The position numbers were made by a program, and so were the translations under genes. This document shows, one piece after another, positions 18,168-27,661 of a DNA stretch of 64,000 bases. This DNA is from Carnimonas bestiolae. Lineage in GTDB: Bacteria; Pseudomonadota; Gammaproteobacteria; Pseudomonadales; Halomonadaceae. Position 1 is the first letter of the stretch; each line of letters opens with the position of its first letter. The stretch lies in assembly GCF_051251125.1 (NCBI RefSeq), contig NZ_JBPCZL010000003.1. The stretch is one strand, 5' to 3'. The notes under the pieces were generated by a model, which saw only the letters and a program-made list of their open reading frames with translations, was not told where the DNA came from and ran no database searches.

Positions 18168-19085
18168 ATGGATCGTCTCGAATGTGACCGCATGCTGGTG
18201 GCGGTGCTGGAAAGCGGGAGCTTTTCACGCGCTGCCGAGCGTTTGGGCATCAGTGCTGCCAAAGCATCCAAGCTGATTTCCCGGCTTGAATCCGACCTTG
18301 GCGTGCAGTTGATTACCCGCACCACGCGCGCCCTCTCTGCCACCGAAATCGGGCAGTTTTACTACGAACGCGTTCGGGCGCTGCTCACCCAAATCGACGA
18401 GCTGGATAACGCTGTCCAGCACTCATCGAGCAAGCCCTCAGGGCGGCTACGCATTACCGCCCCGCTCTCCTTCGGTGTTAGTCAGCTAGTGCCCGTGCTC
18501 AACCAGTTTGCCGAACGCTATCCCGACATCCAGCTGGATGTCAGCTTCAGCGATAAATTTGTCAGTCTGGTCGATGAAGGCTTCGATGCTGCGGTGCGTA
18601 TCGGCATTCCCGCCGATAGCCGTCTGATTGCGCGTCGCCTATGCAGCGCCAGCGTACTGACGGTCGCCTCGCCCGCCTACCTCGAGCATCATGGCGAGCC
18701 CACCAAGCCTCAACAGCTCGGCGAACACGAGTGCATTATCGACACTAATCTGTCCGAGCCCTCATCGTGGCGGTTTTCGTGTGCCAACTCGGATATATCA
18801 GTGACTGTTAACGGTAGAATCAGGCTCTCCAATCCGGAAGCCTGCCTCAAGGCTGCCGAAAGCGGCCTCGGCATTGCGCGCTCGCCGGCATTTGTGGCTG
18901 ATCGCGCTATTCGCACCGGACGCGTCAGGGAAATACTGCGCGAGAACGTCACTCCTCCCAACCACGGAATTTACGTGCTGTACCCCTCCAGCCGCCATCT
19001 GGCGCTGAAGGTGCGCGTTCTTATCGACTTCCTGGTCGAGCAATTTCCCGACCCGCCCCCCTGGGAAGCGCAGTTGCATCATTGA
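18168..19085 (+). CDS. LysR-family transcriptional regulator
   Basis: A 305-residue LTTR. The HTH is in residues 6-60 (MLVAVLESGSFSRAAERLGISAAKASKLISRLESDLGVQLITRTTRALSATEIGQFYY) and a LysR substrate-binding domain follows from about 90. It resembles the AaeR/YhjC-like group that often controls nearby oxidoreductases. It is transcribed alone, 63 bp after yeeN, with no divergent partner. The inducer and targets are unknown; the downstream aldo/keto reductase is a candidate target. Confidence 0.92.
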   Translation: MDRLECDRMLVAVLESGSFSRAAERLGISAAKASKLISRLESDLGVQLITRTTRALSATEIGQFYYERVRALLTQIDELDNAVQHSSSKPSGRLRITAPLSFGVSQLVPVLNQFAERYPDIQLDVSFSDKFVSLVDEGFDAAVRIGIPADSRLIARRLCSASVLTVASPAYLEHHGEPTKPQQLGEHECIIDTNLSEPSSWRFSCANSDISVTVNGRIRLSNPEACLKAAESGLGIARSPAFVADRAIRTGRVREILRENVTPPNHGIYVLYPSSRHLALKVRVLIDFLVEQFPDPPPWEAQLHH

Positions 19086-19258
19086 TAGCATAGCCGCCGC
19101 CGAACGCTAGTGGCTGGCGGGGCAAACTGCCTTTACGCGGTCTACTCACCGGCTCGCTACGCACCTTCATCTATTTGATACTGATACGGTACTGGCGCAG
19201 CACCGTTACTTTTACGTATTCTTAAGGTTTTCCACTGCGACCCACGCTGGAGTGAGTC

Positions 19259-19660
19259 ATGGAAGAACCAACCAACGTTTCCCCTACCACCCGCTGGATA
19301 TACCTTGGCGTCGGGTGGCTATTCGTGGCGCTAGCCGTAATAGGCGCTTTTCTACCCGTAATGCCCACAGTACCGTTTCTGATTGTTGCCGCCTGGGCAT
19401 TCGAGCGCGGCTCACCGCGCCTGCATCGCTGGCTTTATCAGCATCCGGTGTTCGGCCCGCCGCTTACCCGCTGGCGTGATCACGGCGTCATTCCCCGCTA
19501 CGCCAAATGGCTGGCCGTCGGCTCGATGACAGCGAGCGTGATTCTGATGCTGATTATTGGGCTACCGTTCGTGCTGATTGGCGGCATTGCTCTGATCATG
19601 ATTGCCACTGCGGTGTACATCGTGACGCGCCCCTCTAGCGTGGAGGCGTCACGTAAATAA
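19259..19660 (+). CDS. ybaN: YbaN/DUF454 inner-membrane protein
   Basis: A 133-residue protein with the DUF454 signature: RWIYLGVGWLFVALAVIGAFLPVMPTVPFLIVAAWAFERGSPRLHRWLYQHPVFGPPLTRWRDHGVIPRYAKWLA. Two to four membrane helices are visible. The function is unknown across the family. It ends 36 bp before the aldo/keto reductase start and may be co-transcribed with it. Confidence 0.9.
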   Translation: MEEPTNVSPTTRWIYLGVGWLFVALAVIGAFLPVMPTVPFLIVAAWAFERGSPRLHRWLYQHPVFGPPLTRWRDHGVIPRYAKWLAVGSMTASVILMLIIGLPFVLIGGIALIMIATAVYIVTRPSSVEASRK

Positions 19661-19696
19661 CCCTGTTTGTTTTATTCACCCCTGAAGGAGAACGCC

Positions 19697-20542
19697 ATGA
19701 GCCGTGCGGATATCCCCACGTTCACACTCAACGACGGCAACCACCTGCCGGTTATAGGATTCGGCACCTATCAGCTCAACGGCCGGGAAGGCATCGACAG
19801 CATGGTGGCCGCTATTAGTCGCGGCTATCGGCTACTTGATTCTGCCTTCAATTACGAAAACGAAGGTGCGGTAGGCCAAGCGGTGCGTCAGAGTGAAGTC
19901 CCACGCGATCAATTGTTCGTGGCATCGAAGCTACCGGGCCGCCATCACAAGTACGATCAAGCCGTAGTAACGATCGAAGAATCACTCTACCGCACCGGCC
20001 TCGACTACCTTGATCTCTACCTGATTCATTGGCCAAACCCTAAGCAGGGCCTTTTTGTAGAAGCCTGGCAGGCGCTGATTGATGCTCAGAAGCGCGGCTT
20101 GGTGAAGTCGATTGGCGTGAGCAACTTTTTGCCCGAGCACATCGACACCTTGATCAAGGAGACCGGCGTGGCCCCTGCCGTCAACCAGGTAGAGCTGTCT
20201 CCCTACTTCGCGCAGGATAAGCAGCGTGCCTTCGATGCCAAGCACAACATTGTGACTGAAGCCTGGAGCCCGCTGGGCCGTGCGTCGGCGCTGCTGGAAG
20301 ATCAACATCTTCAGGAGATTGCGGCCCGCTACGACAAGAGCATCGTGCAGATCATCTTGCGCTGGCATTTCCAGCTTGGCGTGCTGGCAATTCCGAAATC
20401 ATCCAATCCTGAGCGCCAGAAGCAAAACCTCGAGCTGTTCGACTTCGCGCTCAGCGATGATGAGATGGCTGCAATCAAGCGACTCGACCGCCCCGACGGC
20501 CGCATTAACGATCAGGACCCGGCCGAATACGAGGAGTTCTAA
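19697..20542 (+). CDS. Aldo/keto reductase
   Basis: A 281-residue NADPH-dependent reductase with the full catalytic tetrad D48 (GYRLLDSA), Y53 (NYENE), K78 (FVASKLPG) and H111 (DLYLIHWPNP), and the cofactor loop IPKSSNPERQKQN. It is of the AKR5/DkgA-like group that reduces small carbonyls such as methylglyoxal or 2,5-diketogluconate. ATG 19697 follows AAGGAG by 6 nt, ruling out an in-frame start 30 bp upstream. Confidence 0.92.
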   Translation: MSRADIPTFTLNDGNHLPVIGFGTYQLNGREGIDSMVAAISRGYRLLDSAFNYENEGAVGQAVRQSEVPRDQLFVASKLPGRHHKYDQAVVTIEESLYRTGLDYLDLYLIHWPNPKQGLFVEAWQALIDAQKRGLVKSIGVSNFLPEHIDTLIKETGVAPAVNQVELSPYFAQDKQRAFDAKHNIVTEAWSPLGRASALLEDQHLQEIAARYDKSIVQIILRWHFQLGVLAIPKSSNPERQKQNLELFDFALSDDEMAAIKRLDRPDGRINDQDPAEYEEF

Positions 20543-20850
20543 CGTCGTATCGGGCGACTTCGCCAGGCGGCCTCCCATGCGCGCGCATAGCCGGATGGCC
20601 GCACAGGTGCAAAGCTCGAACAAGGAAGCTCACTCAGCATGCCAACGCGCTGCTGACCGCTTTTTCGGTATGTTATCAAGCACCGGCGCCTACCACTCAG
20701 GCGCCGTTCTTGTACCCGCACGGGAAGCAGGCCGCCCTTCCCTGAGCTTAAGCACTCCATTAAGGGCTCTTGTGCCGGTGATTGATTGGGCGCTAGACGT
20801 GGTGCTTTACCACCGCTAACGTGCTGAATGGATCCGAAGTTCGCAACGAT

Positions 20851-22380
20851 ATGGACGATAAAATGAACAAGCGCCCGAATATATTGATAGTGATCGCCGA
20901 TCAGGTGAATGGACGCCTGTTCGAAAACGGCCCAGCCGACTACCTGAAAGTCCCTCACCTGCGTCGCTGGTTTGCGCAAGCGACCAACTTCTCCAACAGC
21001 TATACCGGTAGCCCGCTGTGCTCGCCGGCCCGCGCGTCGCTGATGACCGGCCAATTGCCTTCGCATACCGGCGTCTACGACAACGCCGCCGAATTTCCTT
21101 CCAGCCTGCCCACCTACGCTCATCACCTACGCCGTGCCGGCTATCAGACGCTGCTGTCGGGCAAGATGCACTTTGTCGGCCCCGATCAGCTGCACGGCTT
21201 CGAAAAGCGCCTGACTACCGATGTCTATCCCGCCGACTTCGGCTGGACGCCCGACTACCGCAAGCCCGGCGAGCGTATTGACTGGTGGTATCACAACCTT
21301 GGTTCGGTCACTGGGGCGGGCGTGGCCGAAACCTCGAACCAGATGGAATACGACGACGAAGTGGCCTTTTTCGCCGAGCAGGCATTGTTCAATCTGGCGC
21401 GAGGTCACGATCAGCGCCCGTGGTGCATGACCGTCAGTTTCACTCATCCTCACGACCCCTATGTCGCGCGCCGTACCTACTGGGATCGCTACCAAGACTG
21501 CCCCGCGCTGATGCCCGAGATTGCTGCGGTGCCCTTCCAGCAGCAGGATGCCCACTCACAGCGACTAATGAAGGCGAGCGAATTCGAGAAATTCGAGATC
21601 ACCGACCGCGATATCCAGCGCGCACGGCGCGGCTATTTCGCGAACCTGTCATTTATTGACGATAAATTCGGTTCGCTGCTCGACGTTCTCGAACGCACCC
21701 GCATGCGCGACAACACCATCGTGCTGTTTCTTTCTGACCACGGCGACATGCTGGGCGAGCGCGGTTTGTGGTTCAAGATGAGCCCGCGCGAAGGCTCTGC
21801 ACGCGTTCCTCTCGCGATCCAATTGCCCGGGCAGCAAGGCGGCACTATAGACACGCCGGTGTCGACACTCGACCTGAACGCGACACTGGCCGATCTGGTA
21901 GGCATCGATCTTAGCGAGGTGAGCCCTTGGAGCGACGGCGAATCGCTGCTGCCGCTGCTACGCGGTGAAAGTGGCCACGCACCGGTGGCAATGGAGTACG
22001 CCGCCGAGGGGACAGAAGCACCACTGGTGACGCTGCGCGATGGGCGCTACAAGTACAATCACTGCGAACTCGACCCTCCGCAGCTATTTGACCTTGAAAA
22101 CGACCCGCACGAGTCCCACAACCTAATAGAGGAAGAAGCTTACGCGGAGCTCGCTGCCCGCTTCGCTGCACGTGTTGCTGAACGCTGGAACATGACCCGC
22201 TTTGACAACGAAGTGAGAGAGAGCCAGGCACGGCGCTTGGTGGTATATAAAGCACTGCGCCAAGGCCATTACTTCCCATGGGACTATCAGCCGCTGCAAG
22301 CAGCCAGCGAACGCTACATGCGTAACCACATGGACCTCAATACATTGGAAGAGGATCAGCGCTTCCCACGCGGTGAATAG
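20851..22380 (+). CDS. betC: Choline sulfatase
   Basis: A sulfatase of about 509 aa that releases choline from choline-O-sulfate, feeding glycine betaine synthesis. The N-terminal KRPNILIVIADQVNGRLF contains the metal Asp. The sulfatase signature LCSPARASLMTGQLPSHTG has the cysteine (C57 from this start) that becomes formylglycine, and SGKMHFVGPDQLHGFE, TVSFTHPHDPY and LFLSDHGDMLGERGLW supply the active site. The C-terminal VVYKALRQGHYFPWDYQPLQ block is specific to BetC. Starts at ATG 20851 or 20863 are both possible; neither has a strong ribosome site. No betABI genes are nearby. Confidence 0.93.
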   Translation: MDDKMNKRPNILIVIADQVNGRLFENGPADYLKVPHLRRWFAQATNFSNSYTGSPLCSPARASLMTGQLPSHTGVYDNAAEFPSSLPTYAHHLRRAGYQTLLSGKMHFVGPDQLHGFEKRLTTDVYPADFGWTPDYRKPGERIDWWYHNLGSVTGAGVAETSNQMEYDDEVAFFAEQALFNLARGHDQRPWCMTVSFTHPHDPYVARRTYWDRYQDCPALMPEIAAVPFQQQDAHSQRLMKASEFEKFEITDRDIQRARRGYFANLSFIDDKFGSLLDVLERTRMRDNTIVLFLSDHGDMLGERGLWFKMSPREGSARVPLAIQLPGQQGGTIDTPVSTLDLNATLADLVGIDLSEVSPWSDGESLLPLLRGESGHAPVAMEYAAEGTEAPLVTLRDGRYKYNHCELDPPQLFDLENDPHESHNLIEEEAYAELAARFAARVAERWNMTRFDNEVRESQARRLVVYKALRQGHYFPWDYQPLQAASERYMRNHMDLNTLEEDQRFPRGE

Positions 22381-22430
22381 CGATTGAATCAAACCAGCTA
22401 CACTAAAGAACGTTAGCTATCAGCGCGCAA

Positions 22431-22516
22431 CATGGATGATGATGCAGTTTCCGATACGAGCGCTGTAGCACAGTCAGATGTCGCCACGACCGAGCGTCCG
22501 ACGCGCATCATCCATG
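22431..22516. repeat. 11-bp inverted repeat between betC and the dehydrogenase gene
   Basis: CATGGATGATG (22431-22441) and CATCATCCATG (22506-22516) are perfect complements 64 bp apart, in the 188-bp gap. It could be a pair of operator half-sites or a long hairpin. There is no T-run, so it is not a typical terminator. Confidence 0.6.
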
Positions 22517-22568
22517 CACGACGTAACGCCCTTCGATCCATTAGGATCCTTTATTAAGAGGAGCAATC

Positions 22569-23942
22569 ATGAGTCAGTATCGCACCGTTAACCCTGCCAC
22601 AGGTGAAGTAGAGAAAGAGTTCGATACCCACACCGACGAGCAAATGTTCGCCAAGCTGGACACCGCTCATGCGTTGTGGAGCAACGATTGGAAATTCCGC
22701 TCCTTTGAAGAACGTCGCAAGGTAGTTCAGGGCGCGGCCGACGTACTGCGTCGCGATAAAGAGAAGCACGCGCGACTAATCGCTACCGACATGGGCAAGG
22801 CCTACAAGGAAGCCCTGGCTGAAATCGAGCTGTCCGCCGATATTCTGGCGTACTACGCCGACATCGCAGAAAAAACGCTAGCGCCGAAAAAGATCGATAC
22901 CGATACCGGCAATGCGACCGTTATCAGCCAATCGCTGGGCGTGATCTACTGCGTAGAACCCTGGAACTTCCCTTACTATCAGCTGGCGCGCGTAGCGGCC
23001 CCTAACCTGATGGCGGGCAACGTGGTGATGGTCAAACACGCGCCAGGCGTGCCGCAGTGTGCGCTTGGTTTCGAATCACTGTTCAAGGATGCCGGTGCAC
23101 CGGAAGGCGCTTACACCAACCTCTTTATTAGCAACGATCAATCGGAACAGTTGATCAGCCGCTTCGAAGTACGCGGTGTAGCGCTGACCGGCAGTGAACG
23201 CGCCGGTAGCGCAGTGGCCGCACAGGCCGGTAAGGCGCTCAAGAAATCTACGCTCGAACTGGGCGGCGCTGACGCCTTCGTGGTACTTGATGATGCCGAT
23301 CTGGATCAGGTAATTCCCTGCGCAGCAGCGGGCCGTATGTCGAACAACGGTCAGGTATGTACCTCAGCCAAGCGTATGATTGTGCATGAATCGCTGGTCG
23401 ACGAATTCACGCGCCGCCTCACCGACGCGCTCAAAGAGTTCAAATACGGCGATCCTCTGGACGAAAGCACCACTCATGGCCCGATGAGTAGCGAAGACGC
23501 CATGAAGAAGGCGCTGGATCAGGTACAAAAGGCGGTCGACCACGGTGCGACATTGGTGACCGGCGGCAAACGAATTGATCGCAAAGGCTTCTTTATGGAA
23601 GCCGGCATTCTGACCAATGTGTCCAAGGATAACCCCGCCTACTACGAAGAGATCTTCGGTCCGGTCGCGATTATCCATTCGGTATCCAGCGAAGAGGAAG
23701 CCATCAAGCTGGCCAACGATAGCCCCTACGGATTGGGCGGCTCGGTATATACCACCAATATCGAGCGCGGCGTGAAAGTAGCCGAGTTGATCGAAACCGG
23801 CATGGTGTTTATCAACAAACCCACCGATACCGCCCCCGAACTGCCGTTTGGCGGTGTGGGCAACTCAGGCTATGGCCGTGAACTCTCTGAATTCGGTATC
23901 GAGGAATTCCTCAACCGTAAGCTGATTCACACCCCCTCCTGA
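22569..23942 (+). CDS. NAD(P)-dependent succinate-semialdehyde dehydrogenase family enzyme
   Basis: A 457-residue aldehyde dehydrogenase. The general base is E230 (TLELGGADAF) and the nucleophile C264 (NNGQVCTSAKRM); the cofactor segment is VEPWNFPYYQLARVAAPNLMAGN. Length and the KHAPGVPQCA, TGSERAGSAVAAQAG and ELSEFGIEEF blocks are closest to Sad/YneI-type succinate-semialdehyde dehydrogenases rather than BetB. AAGAGGAG lies 6 nt before the ATG. It follows betC but has its own promoter space and terminator. The substrate is inferred. Confidence 0.88.
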   Translation: MSQYRTVNPATGEVEKEFDTHTDEQMFAKLDTAHALWSNDWKFRSFEERRKVVQGAADVLRRDKEKHARLIATDMGKAYKEALAEIELSADILAYYADIAEKTLAPKKIDTDTGNATVISQSLGVIYCVEPWNFPYYQLARVAAPNLMAGNVVMVKHAPGVPQCALGFESLFKDAGAPEGAYTNLFISNDQSEQLISRFEVRGVALTGSERAGSAVAAQAGKALKKSTLELGGADAFVVLDDADLDQVIPCAAAGRMSNNGQVCTSAKRMIVHESLVDEFTRRLTDALKEFKYGDPLDESTTHGPMSSEDAMKKALDQVQKAVDHGATLVTGGKRIDRKGFFMEAGILTNVSKDNPAYYEEIFGPVAIIHSVSSEEEAIKLANDSPYGLGGSVYTTNIERGVKVAELIETGMVFINKPTDTAPELPFGGVGNSGYGRELSEFGIEEFLNRKLIHTPS

Positions 23943-23995
23943 GTACAACCCCCTGCGCCGTATCTGCGCGCCAGGGGGCTGTAGCATTACCAACG

Positions 23996-24032
23996 AAAAC
24001 GCCGACGTTAGTGTATAGCGTCGGCGTTTTTT
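23996..24032 (+). terminator. Rho-independent terminator
   Basis: A 12-bp stem, AAAACGCCGACG (23996-24007) with CGTCGGCGTTTT (24019-24030), followed by Ts. A second hairpin (CCCCCTG/CAGGGGG) sits just upstream, directly after the dehydrogenase stop. Confidence 0.92.
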
Positions 24033-24057
24033 CGTTATCGGTAAATCTTCCGCTCCT

Positions 24058-24315
24058 TTACTCCAAAGGCCCAATATCCTCTTTGGCATTTTCCAAACGT
24101 AACACGTCGCGATTGAAGGCAGAGAACGCTGCTGACTGCGTTTCCCATTGCGCCAGCGAGCGCGCCAAGACGCCGAGCAACCGCGGGTCGGGAAACGCAT
24201 CATCCATCAATTCGTCTAGCAGACTACATGCTTGCTGGTATTCACCCGCTGATGCAATGCTTGCAATATAGCCAGCCTCGTCGAACAGCACCCGAGCCAA
24301 CTGCACAGCGCTCAT
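24058..24315 (-). CDS. Small protein of unknown function
   Basis: An 85-residue, mostly helical protein (ARVLFDEAGYIASIASAGEYQQACSLLDELMDDAFPDPRLLGVLARSLAQWETQ) without signal peptide or membrane segment. I do not recognise the family. Its ATG overlaps the stop of the preceding small gene by 4 bp, so the two are a coupled pair. It lies just downstream of the lipase triplet on the same strand; a role as chaperone, immunity or regulatory partner is possible but unsupported. Confidence 0.6.
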   Translation of the reverse strand: MSAVQLARVLFDEAGYIASIASAGEYQQACSLLDELMDDAFPDPRLLGVLARSLAQWETQSAAFSAFNRDVLRLENAKEDIGPLE

Positions 24316-24623
24316 GGCCGTTGCTCATTCATCGGGGTTAGCGAGCACAGCAAGCGGTAATCGCTTAGCGGCAGAATATGCTTCACGTAAATATAGCGGC
24401 CACAGCTGCCCACCATCAGCACCAACTTCGGCTCAGAATCACGCATCAGCAGCGGTTGCCAGCGCGCGAAACTCGCACCCAGCCGCCACGAACAAGGTGA
24501 TGGCGCTAACCATTGTTGTGCGTCATTGCCGTTGAGCTGAACGTAGGCGGCCGCCAACTGCGCCGCAAGCGCTGGATAGCGTTCGATAGCCTGCACGAAA
24601 GGTTGCCGGGATAACACCGCCAT
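24312..24623 (-). CDS. Small protein of unknown function
   Basis: A protein of about 103 aa from ATG 24623, preceded by AAGGA. A longer frame reaching 24767 starts with GTG inside the lipase terminator and is less likely. Visible segments are QPFVQAIERYPALAAQLAAAYVQLNG and PKLVLMVGSCGRYIYVKHILPLSDYRLLCSL. No family is recognised. It overlaps the 85-residue gene by 4 bp. Confidence 0.6.
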   Translation of the reverse strand: MAVLSRQPFVQAIERYPALAAQLAAAYVQLNGNDAQQWLAPSPCSWRLGASFARWQPLLMRDSEPKLVLMVGSCGRYIYVKHILPLSDYRLLCSLTPMNEQRP

Positions 24624-24724
24624 GGCTCGCCATCCTTGTTGATCACTCCTAAACAGACGCACCGTCAGGTGCGCCTTCCCGAATGAAATAACGGCATCCC
24701 TGGCGCAATATTGATATCTACCAA

Positions 24725-24762
24725 ACAAAACGCGCCGCGAGAGATGTCTCCCACGGCGCGTT
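24725..24762 (-). terminator. Terminator after lipase-like gene 3
   Basis: AACGCGCCG (24729-24737) pairs with CGGCGCGTT (24754-24762); the minus strand then reads TTTTGTTTGG. It separates the lipase gene from the two small genes. Confidence 0.8.
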
Positions 24763-24785
24763 AACACCAGCGGCTGCGCTACTCG

Positions 24786-26018
24786 CTAGGCGAGTGCATC
24801 AAACGAAACGGTCTGGGCATTATCCGCTGAGCCCACGACATCGGCCCAATCGGCCAACGCAAGCGATGACGCATCGGGCTGTGCGTCATCGGCTTCAGGC
24901 AGGCTAGCATCGTGATAGTCGTCGCGTTCCGCATTAGCGGCGATTACCTCACCAATGCCCTGATCTGCCACATCGAACACCTCACCACGCTGTTCGGCAC
25001 CGGCATCCTGATCTATTGAATAAAGGGAAAGCTCAACGCCTAAGTTCAACGCTTGATTGCCCGGATAATGGAACGCCTGCTTGTGATCATTGAACTCTTG
25101 CAAGAAACCGATGCCGTTGTTGTTGGCGGGGTCAGACATCCGCTCAGACAGTTCGATCTGATCCTGCACGTCCCCCACCATCACAACGTTACCCCAGTGC
25201 GGGTGGACCCCGTTCTCGCTATCGAATTCAGCGGCGAGCGGCTGTACGCCCTCAACGTCTGACGCCAGACTGCCCCAGACATCACCGTAATTGACCACGG
25301 AAATGAAGTTCGAGCCATCACCCACGGCACTCTCGGAGGGGGCGATGCCTTGCCCAGAAAAACTAATGCCACCGAGCCCGGTTTGCTGGGCGACATATTC
25401 AGCTTCGCCGCCGCCCAGCGAGTGGCCCGTGACAAAGATATCGTCGGAAGAGATGCCGTGCTTGCTCGCGTTTTCAGCGATGTAGCCAGTATATTTCAAG
25501 GCATCATCCTGAGCGGCTGAGATTAGGCCAGCGGCCGTAGGCAAATTGGAGGCGTATTGGCCCGCCATTTGACTGGGGTTGACCTCGGACGTATCGCCAC
25601 CGCCTGAACCAGAGAAGGCCACAATCAGCTGCGGATGGTCGTCGGTGGTTTGCCACACTCGCGCAGAAAGCCCAGAGGCCACATCAACCAGCTCCGCCTG
25701 CCGACCATTGATGGTGTAGGGAGCCAAGCCGTCCGGCGCATCGCCTTCCAGCACGTACTCGGCATTGGCCGCATCGATAAATTGCGACATCGTCGGCGAA
25801 TGCGCCGCCTGGTACTGTGCATCAGGCTGGGGAATCTCGTAATCGTTATCGAGGACGCGCAGGTCGGTTGGCGTCGAGTGGTGAAAATACGCTTGCGGTA
25901 GCGAAGCAAAAAAACTTTTGGCGATGTTGGTCGACGAACCGTCCAGACCGCGCGTTGCTTCATCAAGACGAGACGCTAGCGGCTGGAACCTATCAATAAT
26001 TGACCCTGAGTCAGACAC
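24786..26018 (-). CDS. Lipase-like alpha/beta hydrolase, paralog 3
   Basis: A 410-residue protein of a three-member local family. The nucleophile elbow VTGHSLGGGEAEYVAQQ puts the catalytic Ser at 200. Conserved blocks shared with the two neighbours are FFASLPQAYFHHSTPT, HSPTMSQF, NGRQAELVD, VGDGSNFISVVNYGD and NGVHPHWGN (possible catalytic His). There is no N-terminal signal peptide. The C-terminal 70 residues are Asp/Ala-rich and end in FDALA, that is Asp followed by small hydrophobic residues, as at the extreme C-terminus of many type I-secreted proteins. Starts with GTG behind a strong AAGGAGG. The fold resembles class 3 lipases; the substrate is unknown. Confidence 0.8.
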   Translation of the reverse strand: MSDSGSIIDRFQPLASRLDEATRGLDGSSTNIAKSFFASLPQAYFHHSTPTDLRVLDNDYEIPQPDAQYQAAHSPTMSQFIDAANAEYVLEGDAPDGLAPYTINGRQAELVDVASGLSARVWQTTDDHPQLIVAFSGSGGGDTSEVNPSQMAGQYASNLPTAAGLISAAQDDALKYTGYIAENASKHGISSDDIFVTGHSLGGGEAEYVAQQTGLGGISFSGQGIAPSESAVGDGSNFISVVNYGDVWGSLASDVEGVQPLAAEFDSENGVHPHWGNVVMVGDVQDQIELSERMSDPANNNGIGFLQEFNDHKQAFHYPGNQALNLGVELSLYSIDQDAGAEQRGEVFDVADQGIGEVIAANAERDDYHDASLPEADDAQPDASSLALADWADVVGSADNAQTVSFDALA

Positions 26019-26292
26019 ACGAACCTCCTTGCATGGCGCGCTAACGCAGCACGTTGCATCAATGCGTCGGCCGGCATTGGCAGCGTGCGCAGCAGCGCTA
26101 TAAATGAAGGTTCATTGTGTTGAGGAGATGCTACAGCGATGTTAAATGAACGCTAATCTCGGCAATATTCGCCGAAACTAAACTAAATTTAAGGTTAGCA
26201 GCCACGAAGCCAGCGTCGCCCTACTGTTACTACAGCTGCAGTCACCAACGCTCAGCCGCATCGTATCGACGCCGACATAATCATGCGACATG

Positions 26293-26322
26293 AAAAAAAC
26301 CACCATCGCACAGCGATGATGG
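26293..26322 (-). terminator. Terminator after lipase-like gene 2
   Basis: CCACCATCGC (26300-26309) pairs with GCGATGATGG (26313-26322) with one mismatch, followed on the minus strand by seven Ts. Confidence 0.85.
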
Positions 26323-26353
26323 CTTGATCAGGATACTGCGATCTTTGCGGCAA

Positions 26354-27661
26354 TCAGGCCACGGCGTCCAACTGTGCTGCATCGTCGGCACCCGCCACGC
26401 CCACAACCTGAGCCAGCGCGGCAGCGACATCGCTGTCGACCGAGGCAAGATCAGCGCTGCTGTCGAGCTGCGCCACTGCATCGTCGCTAACGTTGGCATT
26501 GATTGCCTGCGCCAACAGCGACTGAGCATCAGTTTCAGTGTCAGGCAGCGCGAGATCGTGGTAATCGGTGCGTTCGTCGTTGGCCACTATCGTTTCAGCG
26601 ATCGTGTGATCAGCGACATCGAATAGCTCGCCGTGCTGTTTAGCGCCGGGGAACCAATCCGTTCTCGGAATTTCCGGGGTAATGCCCAAATCCAATCCCT
26701 GGTTAGCCGGGAAGTGGTGAGAAAAACCACGAGCCAGAAATTCAACGACAAACACCAGCGCGTTGTCATGAAGCGGCGCGGCGTATAGGTCGTGAAGATC
26801 CACCTGATCGTTGACGTCTCCCACGGGAATGACCGTTCCCCAATGCGGGTGCACGCCGTTTTCCACATCGAAGTCAGCCGCCATCGGCTGTACCCCTTCA
26901 ACATCCGAAGACAGCGTGGCCCATGGATCACCATACGTCACTACGCTAATGAAATTGGATCCATCGCCCACCGCGTTATCGGATGGCACTATCCCTTGAC
27001 CGGCCCAACTGACGCCGCCCAGGCCGGTCTGCTGCCCAACATATTGGGCTAGCGCACCGCCCAGAGAATGTCCGGTGACAAAGATATCGTCGGAGGAAAT
27101 ACCACGCTCATTGGCAGCGTCAGCAACGTAGCTGACAAACTTCACCGCATCTTGCTGGCCAACAGATTCCCATCCAGTGGCGGTAGGCACATTGCTAATA
27201 AATTGGCCAGGCACCTGAAACGGATTGGTTAGCAAGGTCAAGCCACCACCGGAGGGTGCAAATGACACAATCAACTGATGGTTATCGGTGGTTTCCCACA
27301 CCCGCGCCGACATGCCGGACACCAGGTCGACCAATTCCGCCTGTCGTCCATCGATTTCAAATGGCTCTAGCCCTTCAGGAGCCGTGCCTCTGATCGCGTA
27401 CGATGCGTTGGCCGCATCGAAAAACTGTTCCATGGTGGGCGAGTGCGTCGCTTGATATTCGATATCGGGCAACGGAATCTGGTAATCGCTATCCAGTTCG
27501 CTAATTCGGGTGGGGGTTGAGTGATGGAAAAATGCGTTGGGAAGCGACGCAAAAAAGCTCGCTGTCCCGTTAATCCAAGAGTCGTCGAAGAGGCGCGTTA
27601 CTTCGTTGACAAGGTGGCCTACGCCATGCCAGCCATCGATCAGTTTCCCGTATTCGGACAT
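26354..27661 (-). CDS. Lipase-like alpha/beta hydrolase, paralog 2
   Basis: About 435 aa from ATG 27661 (GGAG upstream; an earlier ATG lacks a ribosome site). It begins MSEYGKLIDGWHGVGHLVNE, nearly identical to paralog 1. The nucleophile elbow is FVTGHSLGGALAQY with Ser199. The shared blocks FHHSTPT, DGRQAELVDLVSGMSARVWETTD, VGDGSNFISVVTYGDPW and NGVHPHWGT are present. The C-terminal 80 residues are Asp/Ala-rich (SLLAQAINANVSDDAVAQLD) and end in QLDAVA. It has no signal peptide and its own terminator, so it is a single-gene unit. Confidence 0.8.
   Translation of the reverse strand: MSEYGKLIDGWHGVGHLVNEVTRLFDDSWINGTASFFASLPNAFFHHSTPTRISELDSDYQIPLPDIEYQATHSPTMEQFFDAANASYAIRGTAPEGLEPFEIDGRQAELVDLVSGMSARVWETTDNHQLIVSFAPSGGGLTLLTNPFQVPGQFISNVPTATGWESVGQQDAVKFVSYVADAANERGISSDDIFVTGHSLGGALAQYVGQQTGLGGVSWAGQGIVPSDNAVGDGSNFISVVTYGDPWATLSSDVEGVQPMAADFDVENGVHPHWGTVIPVGDVNDQVDLHDLYAAPLHDNALVFVVEFLARGFSHHFPANQGLDLGITPEIPRTDWFPGAKQHGELFDVADHTIAETIVANDERTDYHDLALPDTETDAQSLLAQAINANVSDDAVAQLDSSADLASVDSDVAAALAQVVGVAGADDAAQLDAVA

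Noticed and set aside
22569..23942. Betaine-aldehyde dehydrogenase (betB) following betC
   Set aside because: At 457 aa with Sad/YneI-type motifs it fits succinate-semialdehyde dehydrogenase better than the longer BetB family.
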